From: Acidobacteriota bacterium
Lineage (GTDB): Bacteria; Acidobacteriota; Terriglobia; UBA7540
Length of the DNA stretch: 64,000 nt
Reading direction: 5' to 3'
NCBI GenBank assembly: GCA_021838785.1
Contig: JAKCCV010000014.1
Coordinates: 1-64,000 of the forward strand
Position 1 is the stretch's first letter. Every line of letters begins with the position of its first letter. The notes beneath the pieces were generated by a model. The model saw only the letters and a program-made list of their open reading frames with translations. It was not told where the DNA came from and did not search any database. Made by a program: the position numbers and the translations under genes. Of the stretch, positions 25,000 through 33,631 are shown piece after piece.

Positions 25000-25293
25000 T
25001 TAACCCTCCGACGGCGTCGGCGAGGAGCCGGGCGATGGTGAGGAAGAGGAAGAAGCGGCAGCGGCGGCGCTGGCGCGCGGCAGCACCACCGTTGAAATGG
25101 CGTGCTTGAAGATGAGTTGCTCCTGACCGTTGCTCTCCAAGATGACGGCATAGCGGTCGAAGCTGCGGATGCGCCCACTCAGTTTGACGCCGCTGACCAA
25201 AAACACGGTGACCACCGTCTTTTCTTTTCGCGCCGAATTCAGAAATCCGTCCTGAATGTTCTGCTGCTTTTCCATGGTCGGCTTGGGTAGCAT
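25000..25293 (-). CDS. hfq: RNA chaperone Hfq
   Basis: This Sm-like hexameric protein helps small RNAs pair with mRNA. The core is [43 protein letters not shown], and the Sm2 motif is FKHAISTVV (KHAIST carries the uridine-binding residues). The C-terminal tail is Ala/Ser/Pro-rich and probably disordered. The start is ATG 25293, 4 bases after the miaA stop and probably read by re-initiation; ATG 25275 (MEKQQN) is an alternative. Neither has a clear ribosome site. The order miaA-hfq-hflX matches that in Escherichia coli. Confidence 0.96.
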   Translation of the reverse strand: MLPKPTMEKQQNIQDGFLNSARKEKTVVTVFLVSGVKLSGRIRSFDRYAVILESNGQEQLIFKHAISTVVLPRASAAAAASSSSSPSPGSSPTPSEG

Positions 25294-25297
25294 GTTT

Positions 25298-26305
25298 TTA
25301 CGTGAGTTCGGCCCGCTCGATCTCGCGGTCCGCCGAAGCTCTCTGCCTCACCTTTCCCAGATTTTCTGTTAGCCACTCCAAAACCTTGCTCTGCGTGGAG
25401 AGGTCATCGGCGAAGCCGTCGAACCATTGCACGTCCGTCTCGCGCCGGAACCACGTCATTTGCCGCTTGGCGTAGTGTCGCGTGGCCTTTTGCGTCGCAC
25501 GAAGGGCATCGCTCAGGCTGATTTCGCCCAACAGGGCGGCTCGCGCTTGTCGGTAGCCTAGAGCGCTCAGGGGCTTGAGCCGGTCGGCGTTGGGATGGGC
25601 GAGCATGCGCCGCGTTTCCTCCAATAAGCCGCTCGAGAACATGGTTTCGGTCCGCCGGTTGATGCGCTCGTAGAGTTGGGCGCGGTCCGGGTTGAATCCA
25701 ATTTTCAATGCGCGAAATCCTTCAAGGCCCCGTCGCCCCATCGCGTGGAGTTCCGAAATCGGTTGGCGGAGCAGCACGGAAACTTCGATGGCTCGCACCA
25801 CTTTGGGCAGATCGCGCCGGCCAATGCGAGCCGCCGCCACCGGATCAATGCGCCGAAGCAGGCGGTGCACAAACTCGCGCCCGCGGCGCTCGGCCATCGC
25901 CTGGAGCCTCGCTCGAAGTCGCTTCGAGCGCGGAGGCGCATCGAAAAGACCTTGGAGGAGAGCCCGAAGGTATAAACCCGTTCCGCCGACGAGAATCGGC
26001 AACCGTCCGCGGCGGCGGATGTCCTCCAGGCAGCGGGTCGCCTCGCGGCGATAATCGCCCGCCGTAAAAACCTCCTCCACCTCCACGAGATCCAAAAGGT
26101 GGTGAGGAATTCTTCTCCGCTCTAAGGGGCCGACTTTCGCCGAGCCGATGTCCAGCCCTCGATAAACCTGCACCGAGTCGTAGTTGACAATTTCCCCGCC
26201 GAACTCTTCCGCCAACCTCAGCGCCAAGGCGCTCTTTCCGCAGGCGGTCGGCCCGACAATCGCCACCAACGGCCAAGCCGCGTTTATCGAATCCGCAAAA
26301 GCCAA
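25298..26305 (-). CDS. miaA: tRNA dimethylallyltransferase MiaA
   Basis: MiaA adds a dimethylallyl group to A37 of tRNAs that read codons starting with U. It has the P-loop [31 protein letters not shown], the [13 protein letters not shown] segment and the C-terminal [14 protein letters not shown]. The frame is open far upstream, but the extra part overlaps tonB-like sequence and is not protein-like. The true start is close to [18 protein letters not shown] 26305 is annotated; TTG 26269 and GTG 26266 also fit. None has a good ribosome site, so translation may depend on the small frame just upstream. Confidence 0.92.
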   Translation of the reverse strand: MAFADSINAAWPLVAIVGPTACGKSALALRLAEEFGGEIVNYDSVQVYRGLDIGSAKVGPLERRRIPHHLLDLVEVEEVFTAGDYRREATRCLEDIRRRGRLPILVGGTGLYLRALLQGLFDAPPRSKRLRARLQAMAERRGREFVHRLLRRIDPVAAARIGRRDLPKVVRAIEVSVLLRQPISELHAMGRRGLEGFRALKIGFNPDRAQLYERINRRTETMFSSGLLEETRRMLAHPNADRLKPLSALGYRQARAALLGEISLSDALRATQKATRHYAKRQMTWFRRETDVQWFDGFADDLSTQSKVLEWLTENLGKVRQRASADREIERAELT

Positions 26306-26418
26306 CGAGCGTAGCGGAAGAGCAGAAAGCTCAGCGCCATCGCCAGCAGAAGCAGTCCGCCGAGAACCTGAGCCTTGGAGGGATGAGACACGTTGAACAG
26401 CGAAGGACGGAGGGCCAA
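26284..26418 (-). CDS. Possible small membrane protein upstream of miaA
   Basis: A short frame reads ALRPSLFNVSHPSKAQVLGG then [23 protein letters not shown]-stop. It is one transmembrane helix followed by a basic tail, about 44 residues from TTG 26418 or 35 from GTG 26391. The stop overlaps the start region of miaA, so coupling is possible. Ribosome sites are weak. It is listed because the composition is unlike the shadow frames around it and the gap between the TonB-like gene and miaA would otherwise be unexplained. Confidence 0.35.
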   Translation of the reverse strand: MALRPSLFNVSHPSKAQVLGGLLLLAMALSFLLFRYARWLLRIR

Positions 26419-26520
26419 TATGGTTTCCGCTCGGGGAACGATGCCCTTCAGGACCTCGCATCACATCGCTTCGGATTGGACTCCCCACATAAGGAATTCT
26501 AACCGACCCGGCATAGGGCT

Positions 26521-27543
26521 TCAATAGTTCAAGTTCATGTTGTAAAGGTAAATAAACTCCAAAACCAGCCGCTTGCCCGTAAACTCGCTCGGCAAGGGCG
26601 GAAAAGGATTCGAGGCTTTGATCGAAGCCAGCGCTGCCAGGTCGAGTGGCTGCGAGCCGGAGGAGGCCACCAGCCGAAGCTGGTTTACCGAACCATTCTT
26701 CATAATCTCGAAGACCAAGGCGACCCGCCCCTTTTCCCCCAATTGCGCGGCTTCCGGGATGACGGCGTACCAATTCCTTCGGACGATATACACGACGCGC
26801 GCCAAGTAGGGGCCAAAATTCACGCCGCGAGTGTTGGAAAGGATAATCGGCCCCGAGGTGGAAAAATTAGGGTTGAGATTCTGAAGCTGGTCAGGCGAAT
26901 CACCGGGTCCCGCGCCGGCGCCCATGCCTTGGTCACGAACGGCAGCCTCCAGCGATTGGCGAATGGCCTCACCCGGCGTGCTGGCAAACGGCGGCTGAAT
27001 CACCGGTTTGCCTCCCGCCGGCCGCGCCGGAACATTCAGCAGGCGCAACTGAGCCTCCTTGGGCGGCTTCGGCGGCGTGGGAGCCGGCGGCTTGGGCGCC
27101 GGATGAACCGCCGCTTGCGCGGCCGGCGTCGGAGGCGGAGCAGCGGGTCGCGGCGCCGGATGCGGATGTCCTCCGCCCGCCAGTTCCGGCAGCTTGGTAT
27201 TGCCTTTAAGATAAGGCGCCACGAGGCCCTTCGGATTCACCTTGGGCGCCGGGCCTTGGGCCAGACGATTCTTATCGGAAAGAATATGGGTTGGCGGCGG
27301 CTTCCTCAATTTCTGCGCCAGGCCCGAAGGGAAAAACAGCATGGTCGGCTTGGGGCGGGGTTGGAGCCGGGCGTTCACCGCCTCCATCGAGTTGGCGAAA
27401 TGGAACCAATGCGGCGAGAACGCTAAAAAGATCGCCACAAAAATTTGGACGACGATGGCCAGCAGAAAAGTGGCGCGTCGGCGCCAGCGCGCGGCTTCGC
27501 CTTCCCACTCCAGCAACAGCCTTAATTCAGGCTCATTTCCCAT
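26521..27543 (-). CDS. TonB-family energy-transducer-like protein
   Basis: This 340-residue protein has a cytoplasmic N terminus, one membrane helix (ATFLLAIVVQIFVAIFLAF), a long Pro/Ala-rich periplasmic spacer (about residues 120-170, rich in PAPKPPAPTPPKPPK) and a C-terminal TonB-like domain: YLARVVYIVRRNWYAVIPEAA, GRVALVFEIMKNGSVNQLRLVASSGSQPLDLAALASI. It could couple proton-motive force to outer-membrane transporters or serve an envelope role. The partner proteins ExbB/ExbD are not nearby. It follows the lipid A genes on the same strand, 36 bp after the oxidoreductase. Confidence 0.88.
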   Translation of the reverse strand: MGNEPELRLLLEWEGEAARWRRRATFLLAIVVQIFVAIFLAFSPHWFHFANSMEAVNARLQPRPKPTMLFFPSGLAQKLRKPPPTHILSDKNRLAQGPAPKVNPKGLVAPYLKGNTKLPELAGGGHPHPAPRPAAPPPTPAAQAAVHPAPKPPAPTPPKPPKEAQLRLLNVPARPAGGKPVIQPPFASTPGEAIRQSLEAAVRDQGMGAGAGPGDSPDQLQNLNPNFSTSGPIILSNTRGVNFGPYLARVVYIVRRNWYAVIPEAAQLGEKGRVALVFEIMKNGSVNQLRLVASSGSQPLDLAALASIKASNPFPPLPSEFTGKRLVLEFIYLYNMNLNY

Positions 27544-27579
27544 AGGTTCCGTCTGCTGACCCCAGAAACCCGCGCTCGC

Positions 27580-28575
27580 TTACCCTTCGTCTCTGTGACC
27601 CGCCGGTCCGATTTCGGAGAGATGAACGCGGGCCGCATGTTCTTGGATGCAAGTCATTACCGTCACGGCTAGGGCCAAGGCGGCCCTGGCCTCCGCGCCA
27701 CCCACCAGGGGCGGCCGGCGCGTCCGCACGCACTCGATAAAGGATTCGAGTTCGGCCTGGAGCGGCTCGCGGGGCGGCGCTTCCAGTTTGCGAAAGTTGA
27801 TTCGCGGCGTGGCGCTTTGCCGATCCACGCTCAGCAGCAAGGCGTCGCGGCGTGAGAAGTCAATGGAGATGTATTCGTGCGGTTGGAAAAAGCGGAACTT
27901 CCGAACCTTCTCCGTGCTCACGCGGCTGGCCGTGAAATTGGCCACCGCGCCATTTTTGAATTCCACTCGCGCGTTGGCGATGTCCACTTTGTCCGAAAGC
28001 ACCGCAAGGCCCACGGCGCGCACCTCCGCCACCGGCGCGGGGACCAGCCAAAGGGCAAGGTCGAGGTCATGAATCATCAGGTCAAAGACCACGTCCACAT
28101 CGAGGCTGCGGGGGCTAAAGACCCCCAGTCGGTGCACTTCCAGGAACAGCGGATGGCGCGTGACCGCCCGAGCCGCGATGACGCCGGGATTAAACCGCTC
28201 CACATGCCCCACTTGTAGGATACGCCCCGAACGTTCGGCAAGCTGAATTAAATGGTCGGCTTCTTCCAGGGTGCGGGTGATGGGCTTTTCAACCAACACA
28301 TCCAGACCGTGCTCAAGCGCGCGGCCGGCCACCGCGGCATGGTCGCTCGTGGGGATGACGACGGAGGCGGCGCGGGCGGCGTCCAGCGCCTCGTCGAGAC
28401 TCTGAAAGGCGCGCACGCCCAATTCGCCGGCAATCTCCTGCGCTCGCTCAAGCCGCTGGTCGTAGATTCCCATCACCTCGGCGGCGGGAATCTGGCGGAG
28501 CAGTCGCGCGTGGCGCTTGCCGTGCTCGCCAGCGCCAATCACTACGACCGGAATTTTCTCATTCGAGGAGTTCAT
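27580..28575 (-). CDS. Gfo/Idh/MocA oxidoreductase, GnnA-like, in the lipid A cluster
   Basis: This NAD(P)-dependent sugar oxidoreductase of about 331 residues has the Rossmann motif VVIGAGEHGKRHARLL, the EKP motif (LVEKPITRTLEEAD), HVERFNPGV and a catalytic-region HDLDLALWL. The family oxidises sugar nucleotides or free sugars. In some bacteria a related enzyme, GnnA, oxidises UDP-GlcNAc at C3 next to lpxA, and the aminotransferase GnnB then gives amide-linked lipid A. Here the gene follows lpxI, but no GnnB-like aminotransferase is in the window. The lipid A role is inferred from position. Confidence 0.85.
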   Translation of the reverse strand: MNSSNEKIPVVVIGAGEHGKRHARLLRQIPAAEVMGIYDQRLERAQEIAGELGVRAFQSLDEALDAARAASVVIPTSDHAAVAGRALEHGLDVLVEKPITRTLEEADHLIQLAERSGRILQVGHVERFNPGVIAARAVTRHPLFLEVHRLGVFSPRSLDVDVVFDLMIHDLDLALWLVPAPVAEVRAVGLAVLSDKVDIANARVEFKNGAVANFTASRVSTEKVRKFRFFQPHEYISIDFSRRDALLLSVDRQSATPRINFRKLEAPPREPLQAELESFIECVRTRRPPLVGGAEARAALALAVTVMTCIQEHAARVHLSEIGPAGHRDEG

Positions 28576-28683
28576 CACAAGGCGAGCCCTGGAGCTTGGT
28601 CTCGTGAGATGGTCGGCGCTCGGTCGCGCGGGCCATCGGTCGTCATGCCCGTGCCGCGCGAACGGATTCGGCGGGCCGCCGGT

Positions 28684-29526
28684 TCAATCCTGCATTCCGA
28701 CGATGGCGATGCCGGCGCGGTTGGCCTCATCAATCATGCGCTGGCGATCGAACAGGAGCGTTTTGCCCGCGTCGAGCGCCAGCACGCTGGCCTTGGAACG
28801 GCTCATCACCTGAATCGTTTTTAGCCCCACCACCGGCACATCAAAGCGCATATCCTGATGGGGCTTGCTCGCCTTGACCACAATCAGCCGCCGGCCATTG
28901 GAAATGGCCGCGGCGCGCTCGATGGTGGCATCAGTTCCCTCCATCGCCTCCACGGCCACGCAAGCACGGTCGGCTACGACCACCGTTTGACCCACGTCGA
29001 GGCCGGCAATTTTTTTAGCAATTTCCCGGCCGTACTGGACATCCTCCATTTCACTCGCGTCGGGGCGACGCTCGGTCAAAGCGCCGGCTTCGGCCAACAG
29101 CGGCTTGAGGAACAACGTGGAATCCACCACGCGAATGTTCCGGCTTTCCAGCAACCGGACGAACGCTCCAATCAGAGCGTCGGTGTTTCTGCGATGCAGC
29201 CCTTGCAAGACCCGGCGAACCAAACCGTCCGGTGGGATGGAGCTAAAGATTTGAGCGTGCTTCACCTGACCGGCCAGCAGAACCTCGCCCACCCCCTCCT
29301 GCTTGAGAAGTGGCACCAACTTGCCCGCTTCTCCAAGGCTCAGCCAGCGAATGGCCGGCGCCACCTGCTCGAGTTGCGGAGACGCCTCTTCCTTGATGGC
29401 GATCACGAGCGGCTGAATGCCTTGCTCGCGTGCTGCTTCCAAAACCAAAAAGGGGAAATGGCCGTTGCCGGCAATGACGGCCAGCTTGAAGGAGGCTCGA
29501 GCATCGTTCACTGGGGCACGCGCCAT
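28684..29526 (-). CDS. lpxI: UDP-2,3-diacylglucosamine pyrophosphatase LpxI
   Basis: LpxI (DUF1009) cleaves UDP-2,3-diacylglucosamine to lipid X and UMP, replacing LpxH in many bacteria. The protein has KLAVIAGNGHFPFLVLEAAREQG, VLLAGQVKHAQIF, the central GALTERRPDASEMEDVQYGREIAKKIAGLDVGQTVVV with the key acidic residues, and RFDVPVVGLKTIQVM near the C terminus. ATG 29526 follows AAGGA at 7 bases and gives 280 residues, the usual size; the frame is open upstream to 29658. It lies directly after lpxA on the same strand. Confidence 0.94.
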   Translation of the reverse strand: MARAPVNDARASFKLAVIAGNGHFPFLVLEAAREQGIQPLVIAIKEEASPQLEQVAPAIRWLSLGEAGKLVPLLKQEGVGEVLLAGQVKHAQIFSSIPPDGLVRRVLQGLHRRNTDALIGAFVRLLESRNIRVVDSTLFLKPLLAEAGALTERRPDASEMEDVQYGREIAKKIAGLDVGQTVVVADRACVAVEAMEGTDATIERAAAISNGRRLIVVKASKPHQDMRFDVPVVGLKTIQVMSRSKASVLALDAGKTLLFDRQRMIDEANRAGIAIVGMQD

Positions 29527-29668
29527 CAGCGCATCCTTTTCGGCTAGCGGGAGCCTTCCGACTTCAGATCTCGCGGGAGCCGCCAGGGCGCCATCCTCTT
29601 CCCCCCTCGTCCGAAGCGGCGCGGCTGTGCCATCCATTTCATTTCTGACGCAGCCCAAGGCGCCCGCG

Positions 29669-30445
29669 TTACTTCGCCACTCCCCGTTCCGATTGCCGGA
29701 TGAAATCCACCAGGGTCTTCACGTGTTCGGAGCGGAAGCCTCGCTGCTCGATGGCCTCGAGCGCTTGGGAGGTATTCAGCTTGGATCGGCAGAGCAGCTT
29801 ATAAGCCGCCTCCAGCTCCCGGATGGCTTCCGGGTCAAGGCCGTCCCGCTCCAGGCCAATGCGGTTCGGGCCGAGAACCGTTATGGGGCGTTCGGTGGTG
29901 GTTTTCATAAACGGCAAAATGTCTTTGTTGACCACGGTATAGGCGCCCAAAAAGCTGTAGGCTCCAATGCGCGTGAACTGATGAATTCCGCAAAAGGCGC
30001 CGATAATGGCGTGGTCGCCAATTTCCACATGGCCCGCCAGGGAAGCTCCGTTGGCCATCACAATATAATTCCCCAACTGGCAATCGTGGGCAATGTGAAC
30101 GTAGGCCATCAGCAGGTTATGGTTTCCAATGCGCGTCACGCCGCCGGCCTGGACCGTGCCGCGGTGAATCGTGACCGCTTCGCGGATGGTGTTGCCGTCT
30201 CCAATTTCGAGACGGGTCGGTTCGCCGCGGTATTTCATGTCTTGGGGAGGCTGACCGAGGGAGGCGAAGGGAAAAATTCGGTTGCCTTTGCCGATCTTGG
30301 TCGGGCCAGCAAGGACGGCGTGGGGCATCACTTCGGTGTCCTCTCCCACCTCCACACCCTCGCCAATGACCGCGTAGGGGCCGACGACGGCGCTACAGGC
30401 AATTTCCGCTTGGGGATGAATGACGGCTGTGGGATGAGCTTTCAT
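29669..30445 (-). CDS. lpxA: UDP-N-acetylglucosamine acyltransferase LpxA
   Basis: This is the first enzyme of lipid A synthesis, moving 3-hydroxyacyl groups from ACP to UDP-GlcNAc. The protein is 258 residues of left-handed beta-helix hexapeptides (HPQAEIACSAVVGPYAVIGE and so on) with the catalytic His in AYVHIAHDCQLGN, the LAGHVEIGDHAIIGAF turn and HQFTRIG. The C-terminal helical domain reads LEAAYKLLCRSKLNTSQALEAI. The ATG overlaps the fabZ stop by 4 bp (ATGA). Whether it prefers UDP-GlcNAc or the 3-amino analogue is open, given the GnnA-like gene nearby. Confidence 0.97.
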   Translation of the reverse strand: MKAHPTAVIHPQAEIACSAVVGPYAVIGEGVEVGEDTEVMPHAVLAGPTKIGKGNRIFPFASLGQPPQDMKYRGEPTRLEIGDGNTIREAVTIHRGTVQAGGVTRIGNHNLLMAYVHIAHDCQLGNYIVMANGASLAGHVEIGDHAIIGAFCGIHQFTRIGAYSFLGAYTVVNKDILPFMKTTTERPITVLGPNRIGLERDGLDPEAIRELEAAYKLLCRSKLNTSQALEAIEQRGFRSEHVKTLVDFIRQSERGVAK

Positions 30446-30942
30446 TTCTCGGGCCGTTCCACAATCGCAAAGAGCACGACGGCTTCGGCGGCGAGTTTTC
30501 CATCCACGGTCGCGCGGCCTTGCATCTTGCCGAAATTGTTCCTTCGGCTCAGGCATTCCATTTCAATGCGCAGTTGATCGCCGGGCACCACCGGGGAGCG
30601 GAAGCGAGCGTTTTCGATGCCCGTGAAATAGATGAGCTTCTTCTCCTTGTCCGGCAGGTCGCGGTAAATCAGCACGCCGGCAACTTGCGCCATGCTCTCG
30701 ATAATCAGGACGCCGGGCATCACCGGAGCGCCCGGGAAATGTCCCTGGAAGAACTGTTCGTTGATGGTGACGTTCTTGATCCCGACGATGCGCTTGTCAG
30801 GCTCGAGCTCCAAGATGCGGTCCACCAGCAGAAAGGGATAACGGTGCGGCAAAAGCCGCATGATCTCCTGAACGCCATAAATCACGTTGCGCCCTCTTTC
30901 GGCGGGTTTCTCTGTCACCGAGGTTGTGGATTCCTCACCCAT
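30442..30942 (-). CDS. fabZ: 3-hydroxyacyl-ACP dehydratase FabZ
   Basis: FabZ dehydrates 3-hydroxyacyl-ACP in fatty-acid synthesis. The 166-residue hotdog protein has LPHRYPFLLVDRI and the active-site stretch GHFPGAPVMPGVLIIESMAQ, with catalytic His68 and Glu82. It has an extra N terminus of about 20 residues before VIYGVQEI. It is the first gene of fabZ-lpxA-lpxI and competes with LpxA for the same acyl-ACP pool, so co-transcription makes sense. Confidence 0.97.
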   Translation of the reverse strand: MGEESTTSVTEKPAERGRNVIYGVQEIMRLLPHRYPFLLVDRILELEPDKRIVGIKNVTINEQFFQGHFPGAPVMPGVLIIESMAQVAGVLIYRDLPDKEKKLIYFTGIENARFRSPVVPGDQLRIEMECLSRRNNFGKMQGRATVDGKLAAEAVVLFAIVERPEK

Positions 30943-31186
30943 AGGTTTAACTCCGAAGCACGTCCCTTCCGCGTCGCGGCGCCGTCGAAGACGGCGGAGT
31001 CTCGCTTGAACCCCGCATTACGGCGCGATTATAAACCAACCGACGAACGCCCTCCAAGCCGACCCACGCGCGAACGCCTGTCGTGAAAAATCCACGGCTC
31101 GCGGGACGCGCTGCGGCGTCATGCGCAAAAGGCAGAGCGAGCGTGCCTTGCAAGCCGTTGGCCCGAGCGAAGCGGCATCCCGCCCT

Positions 31187-32398
31187 TCAGTCGTTCACCA
31201 TCACCGACGAGGGCCGCGCCGACGCCTTTTCCTCGGCATCCACGGGGCTGCCATCCCATCGCACTTTGGGCAGAATGATATCCCGTTTAATCCGATTTCG
31301 ATGTTCCATGACCCTGCGCAACATGCTGTCCAAAAGGACGTCGGAAAGTCGATGCGGAACCAATCCTAAATCCATCAATTTCTGGTGACGCGCGTGGTAG
31401 TAATGGTTTTCGGCCTCCACGCGCGGGTTATCGAGGTGATGAATCTCCACACTGAGCCCGAGGCGCTCGGCCTGGCTTTTGACCAGCTTGGCCAGGTCGA
31501 GAACGCTGAACGTCTCGGTAAACTGGTTGAACACGCGGTATTCGCCGGCGGCGGGCGGATTCAAGATGGCCAGCTCGACGCACCGCAGCGTGTCCCGCAC
31601 GTTAAGAAATCCCCGCAACTGCCCGCCGGCCCCATAGACCGTGAGGGGAATTCCGGCGACTGCCTGCACCACAAATCGGTTCAGGGCCGTCCCGAAGACG
31701 TCGTCGTAATGGAAGCTGGTGGATAAACGCGCATCGAGGGCCGTTTCATCCGTCTCGATGCCGTACACAATGCCCTGATTCAAATCGGTCGAGCGCAGCT
31801 TCCAAGTGCGGCATGCAAAGAGAATATTGTGGCTGTCATGCACTTTGGACAGATGATAGATGGACCCCGGCTGTTTCGGGTACGGAAGGACGTCCTTGCG
31901 CCCCTTATATTCAATTTCGAGAAACCCTTCCTCGATATCAATGTTCGGCGTGCCGTATTCGCCCATCGTTCCCAGCTTAACCAGGTGGCAGTGCGGCGCG
32001 AACTCCCGCAGGACCCACAACAGGTTGAGCGTGCCGACGATATTGTTGGTCTGAGTAAAAACGGCCCGGTTGTGGTCCATCATGGAATAAGGCGCGGAAG
32101 GCTGCTCGCCGTAATGGACAATCGCTTCCGGCTCAAAGGAACGGATAACACTTTTGACCATTTCGTAGTTGCGCAGGTCGGCGATGAACAGCTCCAGGGT
32201 TTTCCCGGAAACCTTGCGCCAGAGCTTGACCCGGTCGTGCAAGGTCAGAATGGGGATCAGCGGCTCGACGTTCAGTTCCATCTCCCAGCGCCGCTTGGCA
32301 AAATTGTCCAGCACCGCGACTTGGTGGCCGCGCTGAGATAGATAAAGAGCCGTGGGCCAACCGAGGTACCCGTCGCCCCCTAAAATGAGAATCTTCAA
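31187..32398 (-). CDS. sqdB: UDP-sulfoquinovose synthase
   Basis: It adds sulfite to UDP-glucose to make UDP-sulfoquinovose, the head-group donor for sulfolipid or sulfated glycans. This is an extended SDR of about 403 residues: GGDGYLGWPTALYLSQRGH (NAD site), VHYGEQPSAPYSMMD, the catalytic Thr in KLGTMGEYG, YHLSK (YxxxK) and NPRVEAENHYYHARHQKL. These are SQD1/Agl3 hallmarks, so the call is strong. Start TTG 32398 follows AGGAG at 9 bases. No sulfolipid synthase (SqdX-like glycosyltransferase) is next to it, so the final product is open. It is separated from fabZ by about 245 bp. Confidence 0.95.
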   Translation of the reverse strand: MKILILGGDGYLGWPTALYLSQRGHQVAVLDNFAKRRWEMELNVEPLIPILTLHDRVKLWRKVSGKTLELFIADLRNYEMVKSVIRSFEPEAIVHYGEQPSAPYSMMDHNRAVFTQTNNIVGTLNLLWVLREFAPHCHLVKLGTMGEYGTPNIDIEEGFLEIEYKGRKDVLPYPKQPGSIYHLSKVHDSHNILFACRTWKLRSTDLNQGIVYGIETDETALDARLSTSFHYDDVFGTALNRFVVQAVAGIPLTVYGAGGQLRGFLNVRDTLRCVELAILNPPAAGEYRVFNQFTETFSVLDLAKLVKSQAERLGLSVEIHHLDNPRVEAENHYYHARHQKLMDLGLVPHRLSDVLLDSMLRRVMEHRNRIKRDIILPKVRWDGSPVDAEEKASARPSSVMVND

Positions 32399-32674
32399 TG
32401 TGATTTTCTCCTGGCTTGAGAGTTTCCTATCGGATGACGGCTGGCGCGAGGGAATGCAACTTGTGGCTGGTCGCTCGTCCCGCCTCCAAGGTTGTTGAAG
32501 AAATTCCAAGTGATGCTGCGAAGCGAATCACGGTTAGATTTGGCCTGACCATCCATGCCGAAAGCTTTCGCCGAGCTTACTCTATGCCTCATGGAGAGAG
32601 CCTTGGCTTGGTTGGCTCGGGATGAGCGTGAAGAGCATGGCATGGTCGGCCTCGAAGCTGTTTCCCCTCGCCGG

Positions 32675-33631
32675 TTAAACCAAGACGAGGTCAGGATGAT
32701 ATATGTTCCCCGACACGTGGCGCGCGACGGCAATCAGCCGGCGCTCGTGGTTCAAAATTTTCAGCAGCCGGATGGGCGGACTGTCCGCAACGCCCGCTTT
32801 GCGCCACGGGCCTTGGACGAACTCGAACTTCTGCCCGTGCCGAACTTGATTTTCCTCCCGCCGGCCCACCATCAACTCCGGACAATCGGGAAGCAGCGCC
32901 TCCAGCGGAACCATCGGCCAAGCCGCGCCGTCCTTTTCGGCCATGGCCTCCAGCTCCTCCAGCTTGACGGCGCGCTCCAGCCGAAACTCGGCCACGGCCA
33001 GCCGGCGTAAATCCACAAGGTGCGCGCCGCATCCGATCTTTTGTCCCACGTCGTGCGCGAGCGAGCGCACATAGGTGCCGCCGGAGCATTCCACGGCAAA
33101 GCGGGCCCGCTCGCCGTCAAAATCCAAAAGCTCCAAAGCGTAGATTTCCACCTCCACGGGCTTCAGTTCGACGGGCTTCTGCTGCCGCGCCAACTCATAC
33201 GCGCGCACGCCGCCCACGCGCTTGGCGGAGAAGGGCGGCGGAACTTGCCGGGTCCGTCCCATGAAGGCGTGGAGAACGGCTTCAAGCTGTGGCCGCTCCA
33301 CCCGAACCGGAACGGCTTCACCCACCGGTCGGCCCGTGGCATCGTAGGTATCCGTGGCCCAGCCGAGGCGCAGGGTTCCTTCGTAAGCCTTGCGAGACTT
33401 CAGATAAAACTGAGCGAAGCGCGTTGCCTTGCCGACCGAGAGCGGCAAAACGCCGGTGGCCAAAGGATCGAGCGTGCCAAAGTGGCCGATCTGCCGGATG
33501 CGCAGCGTTCGCCGCACCCGCCCCACCACGTCGTGGGAGGTCATGCCGGCGGGTTTGTCAATAATCAACACACCGGAGATTCCCGTCGGCGTTGCCGGCC
33601 GCGTTGAAGTTGCCGCCACAGAGACCGTCAC
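32675..33631 (-). CDS. truB: tRNA pseudouridine(55) synthase TruB
   Basis: TruB makes pseudouridine 55 in tRNA. The protein of about 318 residues has GVLIIDKPAGMTSHDVV, the catalytic GHFGTLDPLATGVLP (Asp), AYEGTLRLGWATDTYDATG, RQVPPPFSAKRVGG and CSGGTYVRSLAHDVG; the PUA-like C terminus follows. The start GTG 33631 overlaps the rbfA stop by 4 bp (GTGA); the longer open frame upstream is rbfA in another frame. It is the last gene of the translation operon. Confidence 0.96.
   Translation of the reverse strand: MTVSVAATSTRPATPTGISGVLIIDKPAGMTSHDVVGRVRRTLRIRQIGHFGTLDPLATGVLPLSVGKATRFAQFYLKSRKAYEGTLRLGWATDTYDATGRPVGEAVPVRVERPQLEAVLHAFMGRTRQVPPPFSAKRVGGVRAYELARQQKPVELKPVEVEIYALELLDFDGERARFAVECSGGTYVRSLAHDVGQKIGCGAHLVDLRRLAVAEFRLERAVKLEELEAMAEKDGAAWPMVPLEALLPDCPELMVGRREENQVRHGQKFEFVQGPWRKAGVADSPPIRLLKILNHERRLIAVARHVSGNIYHPDLVLV

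Noticed and set aside
24996-25178. Upstream extension of hflX through hfq
   Set aside because: The translation is Ser/Pro/Arg-rich and is the out-of-frame reading of the hfq tail; no HflX homologue I know has it.
26308-26773. N-terminal extension of miaA overlapping the TonB-like gene
   Set aside because: Low-complexity sequence not found in MiaA; the family begins just before the P-loop.
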